5,743 nucleotides of DNA from Flavobacteriales bacterium (lineage in GTDB: Bacteria > Bacteroidota > Bacteroidia > Flavobacteriales_D > Crocinitomicaceae), in NCBI GenBank assembly GCA_947496835.1, contig CANMFV010000079.1, forward strand, positions 1 through 5,743, given 5' to 3'. Under the pieces are notes generated by a model, which had not been told where the DNA came from, ran no database searches, and saw only the letters and a list, made by a program, of their open reading frames with translations. Positions 1 to 5,743 of this stretch are shown in pieces (the first letter of the stretch is position 1; each line of letters begins with the position of its first letter). Both the position numbers and the translations under genes were made by a program.

Positions 1-2
1 AG

Positions 3-74
3 GAATCAGTGGAGCATTATCTTGGCTTGTTAATCGATAAAAAGTGCTACCCAAAATCCTTCTCCCATGAATAG
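3..74 (+). CDS. Possible C-terminal end of an upstream gene (partial at left edge)
   Basis: Reading frame 3 is open from the window edge to a TAG at 72-74, giving about 23 residues that start ESVEHYLGLLIDKK and end in SFSHE. The other two plus frames stop at 31-33 and 38-40, so this is the only plus frame that could carry a gene in from the left. If real, its end overlaps the start of the phosphotransferase gene by 8 bases, matching the tight packing elsewhere in the window. The residues look like an amphipathic helix with a short polar tail, but I recognise no family. An open run of this length arises by chance about a third of the time, so the call is tentative. Confidence 0.42.
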   Translation, partial: ESVEHYLGLLIDKKCYPKSFSHE

Positions 75-1104
75 GCAATTGGAGCGATCGGTAGCGAACG
101 ACTTTTTAAGGTCAGCAGAGACAAAAGTCCAGCGGATTAGTCTATTAAAGGGTGGACTCATCCACAAAACATTTTTAGTGGAGGCAATGAACGATGCGTT
201 TTATATTCTTCAAGGTGTGAATACGCATGTGTTTAGCAATCCAAACTTGGTAGTGATGAATCAACTACGTATTGCACAGTTTTTAGAAAAAAAAGGCTAT
301 CCAAAATCGTGTTTGACACTGGTGAAAAATGCGGATCAAAATTATTTGCTTCAAGACCATAAAGGACAAACATGGCGCATGTTTCATGCCATTCATCCAA
401 GCAAAAGTTTAGATGTCCTCACGAAACAAATACAAGCATTTGAGGCAGCGAAAGCACTGAGTGAATTTCACTACTACTTGCTAGACTTCCCGAAAAACCA
501 AATCCAAGAGAGCATTCCTGGATTCCTGGATTTTAATAAGCGAAGGAACGATTATCAGCATTCTTTAAAAGTGGCTATTCCATACCGTCGAACCCAGGCC
601 AATTATTTGATCAAGAAAGTGATGGAGTATGAGGAGGTCTTGACGCGATACCTCGCCCTGTTGCCAAAGATTCCGAAGAGAATCATTCATGCAGATCCAA
701 AATTAAGTAATTTTTTATTTGATGTGAATGGAGTGGAGGTACGTGCACTCATCGATTGGGACACTATTATGGTGGGAAGCATTTTATATGATTTTGGGGA
801 TATGGTGCGTTCGTTTTGTCAAGTTGGAACCGAGGATAGTCTACAGAAAAACGCGTTCAATCCAAACATTTTAAAGGAATTGATTAACGGATACGTTCAA
901 GGTCCAATGAATGACCACCTCAGTGATTTAGAACGTGAGCATTTTCTTTTGGGAGCCAAGGCAGTGATTTACATTCAAGGCTTGCGTTTTCTGAGCGATT
1001 ACCTAATTGGTGATCAATATTATTGGGTAGAGGACGAAGATCACAACTTGCGCAGGGCAAGGAATCAGTTTCAGTTATTAGAAGAAATCAGTCAGTTAGA
1101 TTAA
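67..1104 (+). CDS. APH-family phosphotransferase, NahK-like sugar kinase (putative)
   Basis: This 345-residue cytoplasmic protein has the aminoglycoside phosphotransferase / choline kinase fold (APH, PF01636). The N-lobe has a nucleotide-loop-like segment GGLIHKTFLV (29-38), followed by YILQGVN and VFSNP (46-59), which resembles the 'ILQRIN..VF..P' signature I associate with N-acetylhexosamine 1-kinases such as bifidobacterial NahK. The C-lobe carries the catalytic loop HADPKLSN (H208, D210, K212, N215), then the metal-binding IDWDT (229-233) and YDFGD (241-245), also typical of NahK relatives. The length matches NahK (about 360 aa). By family, the likely reaction is ATP-dependent phosphorylation of a sugar, perhaps at the anomeric position; the substrate is unknown. 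True antibiotic modification is unlikely given the signature. The ATG at 67 is the first in frame after a stop at 31-33, and no Shine-Dalgarno is visible. It converges on the KdsC-like gene with one base between stops. Confidence 0.85.
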   Translation: MNRQLERSVANDFLRSAETKVQRISLLKGGLIHKTFLVEAMNDAFYILQGVNTHVFSNPNLVVMNQLRIAQFLEKKGYPKSCLTLVKNADQNYLLQDHKGQTWRMFHAIHPSKSLDVLTKQIQAFEAAKALSEFHYYLLDFPKNQIQESIPGFLDFNKRRNDYQHSLKVAIPYRRTQANYLIKKVMEYEEVLTRYLALLPKIPKRIIHADPKLSNFLFDVNGVEVRALIDWDTIMVGSILYDFGDMVRSFCQVGTEDSLQKNAFNPNILKELINGYVQGPMNDHLSDLEREHFLLGAKAVIYIQGLRFLSDYLIGDQYYWVEDEDHNLRRARNQFQLLEEISQLD

Positions 1105-1105
1105 T

Positions 1106-1624
1106 TTACCATTGAAAAGCAAGTTCGCTCATCCATTTACCTTGTACACGCAATGTTTGTTCAATTATATCTCGCACACAAGTTTCGCCTCCGTCAAATG
1201 GACTTTGATAGTCAACAACGCTTTTAACGTCAATTACCGCATCTTGAGGACAAGCAGATAGTCCAGCAACTTTTAACACAGGAATATCCGGAATATCGTC
1301 ACCCATGTATGCAATTTCTTTGTCCGTTATGTTAAATTCCGTTTTGATTTCCTCGTAACAGATCATCTTGCTGTGAGCGCTCAAGTATACTCGATTCATA
1401 CCTAAACCGAGTAAAGTGTCACGTACTTCTATTGAATTCCCTCCTGTAATCGCAAAGATTTTATAGCCCATTTTGGCTGCATATTGAATTGCATATGCAT
1501 CTTTCGAATTGAGTGTACGAACGATTTCACCCTTCCATAAAAATACTTTTCCATCTGTAAAGACTCCATCTACATCGAAAATAAAGGTATTAATGTGATT
1601 CAGGGCATGTTTGTAGCTATTCAT
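1106..1624 (-). CDS. kdsC: KdsC-family HAD phosphatase (probable Kdo-8-phosphate phosphatase)
   Basis: This 172-residue, cap-less HAD hydrolase (subclass C0) is close in length to E. coli KdsC (188 aa). All four HAD motifs are visible: FDVDGVFTDG (16-25; nucleophile D17, acid/base D19), AITGG (58-62), a probable motif III lysine at K86, and MGDDIPD (107-113; Mg-binding D109/D110, plus D113). The C-terminal GGETCVRDIIEQ (145-156) and QGKW (161-164) match the flexible tail that closes the active site of the neighbouring subunit in tetrameric KdsC. The expected reaction is 3-deoxy-D-manno-octulosonate 8-phosphate to Kdo plus phosphate, the third step of Kdo synthesis for lipopolysaccharide, in the cytoplasm. 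A KDN-9-phosphate or similar nonulosonate phosphatase is an alternative, because these subfamilies are hard to separate without a tree. The ATG shares an ATGA overlap with the stop of the upstream gene, so it is likely expressed by translational coupling as the last of the three minus-strand genes in this window. Confidence 0.88.
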   Translation of the reverse strand: MNSYKHALNHINTFIFDVDGVFTDGKVFLWKGEIVRTLNSKDAYAIQYAAKMGYKIFAITGGNSIEVRDTLLGLGMNRVYLSAHSKMICYEEIKTEFNITDKEIAYMGDDIPDIPVLKVAGLSACPQDAVIDVKSVVDYQSPFDGGETCVRDIIEQTLRVQGKWMSELAFQW

Positions 1625-2385
1625 GGGTTGTAGGTCTTTTGTATACTGTTTGTTAGTAAGTTATACATGTTTTGATCCTCTTCGGCTAACAAGGTTTGAT
1701 GCGTAAGAATGGTGGCGTGATCATTTCTTCTAGCTGGACCCGTTTGCGCATCGAAAGCAGAAAGGTCGTCAAGTTTGGCAACTGTTTCTTCAATCAGAGG
1801 CTTTAACATGTTCCAGTCCAAGTTGTTTTGTTGCAATTGAGCCTGTGCTTTATGAAACAGGTGATTGACAAAATTATTCACGTAAACTGCTGCGAGATGG
1901 TATTTTTGACGGTCTTCCGAAGTACAATAATCGAAACGAAGTCCGATTGTTTTGCAGAGCGATTCCATTTTGTTTTGTAATTCTTTGGAATTGGATTCGA
2001 GAAGTATTGGAACTTCATCAACAGTGAGGTGACGATTTTCCGTGAATGTTTGTAGCGGATAAAAAACTCCCCAATTTTCATTTGGAAAATCGGCTAAATT
2101 TACCGCTCCTGCCGTGTAGGCAACAAAGGAATCTTTTCGCAGTGAAGTATTTAATTCCCTAACAGAAGTGTCGTTCGTGGCAATAATAATTAAATCCGCC
2201 TTTAAGTCATTTGGATCCTCTATAAATTGACAATCTAAACGCGCTGCAAGTACCTTTCCACTGGAGTGATTTCTACTTGATATCCCGGTAACTTCAATTC
2301 CATGAAAGCGAAAGATAAGTGCAAGCTCGGTGGCAACTTTTCCAGAGCCAATGAAAGCGACACGTATCTTACTTTCGTTTTTCAT
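1621..2385 (-). CDS. DUF2520 / Rossmann-like NAD(P)-binding protein
   Basis: This 254-residue soluble protein has two parts. Residues about 6-125 form a Rossmann fold: the beta strand RVAFIGSGKVAT (8-19) contains the glycine-rich dinucleotide loop G13-S-G15, an SSR (36-38) at the end of the second strand may contact NADP phosphate, and IIIATND (66-72) follows the fourth strand. Residues about 125-250 are helical and match DUF2520 (PF10728): GVFYPLQTF (106-114), KYHLAAVYVNNF (161-172) and TGPARRND (215-222) are the hallmark segments. The layout resembles ketopantoate reductase and F420-dependent NADP oxidoreductases, but no reaction is established for this family that I know of, so I leave the function open. 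Its ATG shares one base with the secA stop (TAATG), and its TGA overlaps the next start (ATGA). No Shine-Dalgarno precedes it, so it probably depends on ribosomes finishing secA. Confidence 0.86.
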   Translation of the reverse strand: MKNESKIRVAFIGSGKVATELALIFRFHGIEVTGISSRNHSSGKVLAARLDCQFIEDPNDLKADLIIIATNDTSVRELNTSLRKDSFVAYTAGAVNLADFPNENWGVFYPLQTFTENRHLTVDEVPILLESNSKELQNKMESLCKTIGLRFDYCTSEDRQKYHLAAVYVNNFVNHLFHKAQAQLQQNNLDWNMLKPLIEETVAKLDDLSAFDAQTGPARRNDHATILTHQTLLAEEDQNMYNLLTNSIQKTYNP

Positions 2386-5300
2386 TATTTACCGTGACAC
2401 TGTTTGTATTTTTTACCGCTTCCACAAGGACAAGCATCATTTCGATTCACTTTAGGATCAGCGATGATTGGCTGACGTTTTTCCGGTTGTGGCATGGAGT
2501 TCGCGATTGCTTGATCGTACCCTTGTCTTCCTTCGAAAGATGGAGTAGGTGTAGAAGTAACAGATTGATTTGTTTGAGCCTGTTGGTAGTTGTTTTGACG
2601 TGCTTCTTGGTTTGTTCCTTTCACGGCTTGTTCTACAGGCACATCGAGTTTCATCAATAATTCAACCGCTTCTTCATTTAATCGATTCAACATCGAGCGG
2701 AACAATTCATACGATTCCAGTTTATACACAACAAGTGGATCTTTTTGCTCGTAGGAAGCATTTCGCACAGCTGAACGCAATTCATCCATCTCACGTAAAT
2801 GTTCCTTCCATTCATCGTCGATTTTAGATAAAATCACATTTTTCTCGAAAGCTTTAGAAATGAGTTTTCCTTCAGATTTGTATGCTTCTTCAATATTCAC
2901 AATTAATTGTAATTCACGACGACCATCCGTTAATGGGAAAACCATGTCTTTGTATTTGTCGGATAGGTTTTCGTGGACATGCTTAATTTGAGGCAATGCT
3001 CTTTGCGCAATTTTATCACATTTACGCTCATAAGATTCCTTCATGGAAGCATAGATTTTATCTGTCAAATCTACCTTGCTTATTTTCTCATATTCATCTG
3101 CTGAAATTGGAGATTCAATTCCAATTATGCGCAATAATTCCATTTCAAAGTCATTGAAATCTGCACCGCTGTGTTGTTTAACAGTCGTCTCACACAATTC
3201 AAAGAACATATTGTCAATGTCAATATCTAAGCGATCTCCAAACAAGGCATTTTTACGTTTTTTGTAGATGGCTTTACGTTGAGCGTTCATCACGTCATCG
3301 TATTCCAATAAGTTTTTACGTACACCAAAGTTGTTTTCTTCTACTTTTTTCTGTGCGCGCTCGATTGATTTTGAAACCATTCCGGCGGATATCACTTCAC
3401 CTTCTTTCAGTCCCATACGATCCATGAGTTTCGCAATGCGTTCCGAACCGAACTTACGCATCAAGTCGTCTTCTAATGAGACAAAGAAACGAGATGAACC
3501 TGGATCTCCCTGACGTCCAGCACGACCTCTTAACTGACGGTCAACACGACGTGAATCATGACGTTCAGTTCCAATAATCGCTAGTCCACCAGCTTCTTTC
3601 ACGCCTTCACCTAACTTGATATCTGTTCCACGTCCCGCCATGTTCGTTGCAATCGTCACCGCACCTGCTAAACCAGCATTTGCAACAATTTCCGCCTCTT
3701 TTTGGTGGTATTTAGCATTCAATACTTGGTGAGGAATCTTCTTCATTTGAAGCATTCTAGAAACCAATTCAGAAATCTCTACGGTCGTTGTTCCAACAAG
3801 AACAGGGCGTCCGGCAGCGACTAATTCTTCTACTTCTAAAATCACGGCATTGTATTTCTCTCTCGCCGATTTATACACGAAATCGTCTTGATCCTGGCGA
3901 GATACAGCTCTATTTGTAGGAACAATCACTACATCTAGTTTATAAATATCCCAAAATTCTTTAGCTTCCGTTTCCGCAGTTCCTGTCATTCCCGCGAGTT
4001 TGTGGTACATGCGGAAGTAATTCTGTAAAGTCACTGTTGCGTAGGTTTGCGTTGCCGCTTCAACCTCTACATTTTCTTTTGCTTCAATCGCTTGGTGTAA
4101 TCCATCTGAGTAACGGCGTCCTTCTAGGATACGTCCAGTGGACTCATCAACAATTTTCACTTTTCCATCAAGGATCACATATTCCACTTCTTTTTCGAAA
4201 AGCGTGTATGCTTTCAATAATTGGTTGATGGAGTGAATGCGTTCTGATTTAATCGAGTATTCACGAACTAAACCATCCTTTTGTTCAAGGTATGTTTCTT
4301 TCTCTAGGTTTAGCTTCTGTAATTTGGCAATTTCATCGCCGATGTCTGGCATGACAAAGAAATTTCGGTCATCTTTCCCAGAAACCAGGTCGATTCCTTT
4401 ATCGGTAAGTTCAATGGTATTATTCTTTTCATCAATCACAAAAAACAATTCCGCGTCGATTTTCTTCATGTTTTTACCTTGTTCTGCCATGTAGAAGTTC
4501 TCCGTTTTTTGAAGGTGAACTCTGATTCCTGGCTCGGACAAGAATTTGATGAGCGTGCGGTTTTTCGGTAATCCTCGGTGTGCTCTTAATAAAGCGATTC
4601 CACCTTCTTCCAACATGCGTTTCGCTTCGTTTTTGTCTTCGGGTGCTTCGTTAATAACCGTCAACATTTTTTTTGCTTCAGCTAGACACTGCTGAACATA
4701 TTGTTTTTGAGCGTCCACAACGCGTTCGATGCGTGGTTTCAATTCGTGAAATTCGTGTTCGTCACCTTTCGGGGTTGGACCAGAAATGATTAATGGTGTA
4801 CGAGCGTCGTCAATTAATACTGAATCGACCTCATCGACAATCGCAAAATGGTGTTTGCGTTGAACTAGATCGTCAATGTGTCCAGCCATATTGTCACGCA
4901 AGTAATCAAAGCCAAATTCGTTATTTGTTCCAAACGTAATATCCGCAAGATATGCTTGTCTTCTTTCTTTGGAGTTTGGACGGTGTTTATCGATGCAATC
5001 CACACTCAAACCGTGGAATTGATACAATGGACCCATCCATTCGGAGTCACGCTTTGCAAGGTAATCATTCACTGTTACAATGTGAACACCTTTTCCAGCA
5101 AGGGCATTGAGGTAAACAGGCAAGGTTGCCACCAGCGTTTTACCTTCTCCCGTTTGCATTTCAGAAATACTTCCTTTATGCAATACGGCCCCACCCATTA
5201 ACTGAACATCGTAATGAACCATATTCCACTTGATGTGTCCACCAGCGGCTGTCCATTCATTATGCCAAATTGCTTTGTCTCCATCAATGGTGATTCCGTC

Positions 5301-5729
5301 TTTTTTCTTCGCTAAGTCACGATCGAAGTCCTCAGCTGTGACCACTAATTGTCCGTTTGTAGCCCATCGAAATGCCGTTTCTTTCACAACTGCGAATGCT
5401 TCAGGAAGGATTTTAATCAGTGTTTCTTCAATTTGGGCATCCACTTCTTTTTCTAATTTATCGATGCGATCGAATAAATCTTCTTTCTCGTTGATACTTG
5501 TTTCAAGACTCTCTGCTTTCGTGCGCAAATCTGCCAATTGCTGTTCAAGGCTTTCCTTTTCTTCGCGAATTTGGTGTTGGAATTCACGGGATTTTTGACG
5601 CAATTGCTCGTCAGATAAAGTTTTTATGTGTTCATGAGCAGCATTTGCTAACTCTACGTAAGGCCAGTATAATTTCTTGTCTTTCGCGTTCTTATCTCCA
5701 AAAATGGATTTTAAGATATCTCCAATCAT
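2385..5729 (-). CDS. secA: Preprotein translocase ATPase SecA (long, Bacteroidota-type)
   Basis: SecA is the ATP-driven motor that pushes unfolded preproteins through SecYEG at the inner membrane. At 1114 residues it is about 210 longer than E. coli SecA (901). Visible in order: Walker A QTGEGKT (192-198), Walker B VDEVDS (298-303), the preprotein cross-linking domain (roughly 311-565, with IVDESTGR at 526-533), MTGTAETE (581-588), motif V TNMAGRGTDI (695-704), motif VI QLRGRAGRQGD (732-742), the long scaffold helix (about 785-830, with LLEYDD), and the two-helix finger (about 965-1015) with tip Tyr993 before QKDP. A Q/N-rich linker (about 1040-1056) leads to the zinc-binding SEC-C tail CPCGSG...CHG (C1100, C1102, C1111, H1112), which binds SecB or ribosomes in other species. 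Extra segments lie near 52-105 (charged, coiled-coil-like), 122-168 and 338-425. The start fits the SecA N-terminus (LKSIFGDKN); upstream is only purine-rich AAAGAG. It is the first of three coupled genes in view, and no frame disruption is seen. Confidence 0.98.
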   Translation of the reverse strand: MIGDILKSIFGDKNAKDKKLYWPYVELANAAHEHIKTLSDEQLRQKSREFQHQIREEKESLEQQLADLRTKAESLETSINEKEDLFDRIDKLEKEVDAQIEETLIKILPEAFAVVKETAFRWATNGQLVVTAEDFDRDLAKKKDGITIDGDKAIWHNEWTAAGGHIKWNMVHYDVQLMGGAVLHKGSISEMQTGEGKTLVATLPVYLNALAGKGVHIVTVNDYLAKRDSEWMGPLYQFHGLSVDCIDKHRPNSKERRQAYLADITFGTNNEFGFDYLRDNMAGHIDDLVQRKHHFAIVDEVDSVLIDDARTPLIISGPTPKGDEHEFHELKPRIERVVDAQKQYVQQCLAEAKKMLTVINEAPEDKNEAKRMLEEGGIALLRAHRGLPKNRTLIKFLSEPGIRVHLQKTENFYMAEQGKNMKKIDAELFFVIDEKNNTIELTDKGIDLVSGKDDRNFFVMPDIGDEIAKLQKLNLEKETYLEQKDGLVREYSIKSERIHSINQLLKAYTLFEKEVEYVILDGKVKIVDESTGRILEGRRYSDGLHQAIEAKENVEVEAATQTYATVTLQNYFRMYHKLAGMTGTAETEAKEFWDIYKLDVVIVPTNRAVSRQDQDDFVYKSAREKYNAVILEVEELVAAGRPVLVGTTTVEISELVSRMLQMKKIPHQVLNAKYHQKEAEIVANAGLAGAVTIATNMAGRGTDIKLGEGVKEAGGLAIIGTERHDSRRVDRQLRGRAGRQGDPGSSRFFVSLEDDLMRKFGSERIAKLMDRMGLKEGEVISAGMVSKSIERAQKKVEENNFGVRKNLLEYDDVMNAQRKAIYKKRKNALFGDRLDIDIDNMFFELCETTVKQHSGADFNDFEMELLRIIGIESPISADEYEKISKVDLTDKIYASMKESYERKCDKIAQRALPQIKHVHENLSDKYKDMVFPLTDGRRELQLIVNIEEAYKSEGKLISKAFEKNVILSKIDDEWKEHLREMDELRSAVRNASYEQKDPLVVYKLESYELFRSMLNRLNEEAVELLMKLDVPVEQAVKGTNQEARQNNYQQAQTNQSVTSTPTPSFEGRQGYDQAIANSMPQPEKRQPIIADPKVNRNDACPCGSGKKYKQCHGK

Positions 5730-5743
5730 TGTTTTTCTCTTTA

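Noticed and set aside
287..294. A run of eight A residues inside the kinase gene as a possible slippage or sequencing-error site
   Set aside because: The frame is open and the family motifs on both sides are in the same frame, so there is no sign of a frameshift, and no stimulatory structure is evident.
1..1069. The ten bases AGGAATCAGT occur at 1-10 and again at 1060-1069
   Set aside because: Ten-base matches are expected by chance several times in a window of this size, and the flanks differ.
1110..1155. Imperfect inverted repeat just after the convergent stops (CATTG/CAATG and CAAG/CTTG)
   Set aside because: The stem is short, interrupted by a 5-6 base internal loop, has a 17-base apical loop and no clean T-run, so it is not a credible terminator.
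1878..2081. A 67-codon minus-strand open frame inside the DUF2520 gene
   Set aside because: It is out of frame within a gene whose conserved segments are all intact, and its basic, low-complexity translation shows no family signal.
2394..5598. Several plus-strand open frames of 60-122 codons lying opposite secA
   Set aside because: All lie fully antisense to an intact, motif-complete SecA, and their translations are rich in Ser, Phe, Cys and Arg with no recognisable domain, as expected of shadow frames.
5730..5743. Purine-rich AAAGAG upstream of the secA start as a ribosome binding site
   Set aside because: Only 14 bases are available and the match to a Shine-Dalgarno is weak; Bacteroidota starts often lack one, so I did not list it as a site.

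Overview
The window looks like chromosomal DNA from a Bacteroidota (Flavobacteriia-like) bacterium. The evidence is a SecA of 1114 residues with the extra internal segments typical of that phylum, the lack of clear Shine-Dalgarno sequences at every start, moderately AT-rich coding DNA, and a DUF2520-type Rossmann protein beside a KdsC-type phosphatase. The phylum is inferred from family knowledge; the genus cannot be set from the sequence alone.

Layout. Positions 3-74 (+) may be the last codons of a gene entering from the left. It would overlap the start of a plus-strand sugar-kinase-like phosphotransferase (67-1104). One base after that gene's stop, three minus-strand genes begin, read right to left: secA (5729-2385), a DUF2520 Rossmann protein (2385-1621) and a KdsC-family HAD phosphatase (1624-1106). 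They are joined by a TAATG stop/start and an ATGA stop/start, so they almost certainly form one translationally coupled transcript. Its promoter lies beyond the right edge. There is essentially no intergenic DNA, and no stretch over 300 bases lacks a gene.

How the genes relate. SecA drives preprotein export through SecYEG. The KdsC-type enzyme probably makes free Kdo, or a related nonulosonate, for lipopolysaccharide. The DUF2520 protein has a dinucleotide-binding fold but no established reaction. The NahK-like kinase probably phosphorylates a sugar at C1. All except the DUF2520 protein can be tied to envelope or carbohydrate metabolism, but a shared pathway is only an inference.

I found no RNA gene, CRISPR array, mobile element, significant repeat or convincing terminator. 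No new system is evident. The points worth a second look are the coupled secA cluster, the SecA insertions, the altered catalytic loop of the kinase, and the convergent gene ends with no room for a terminator.
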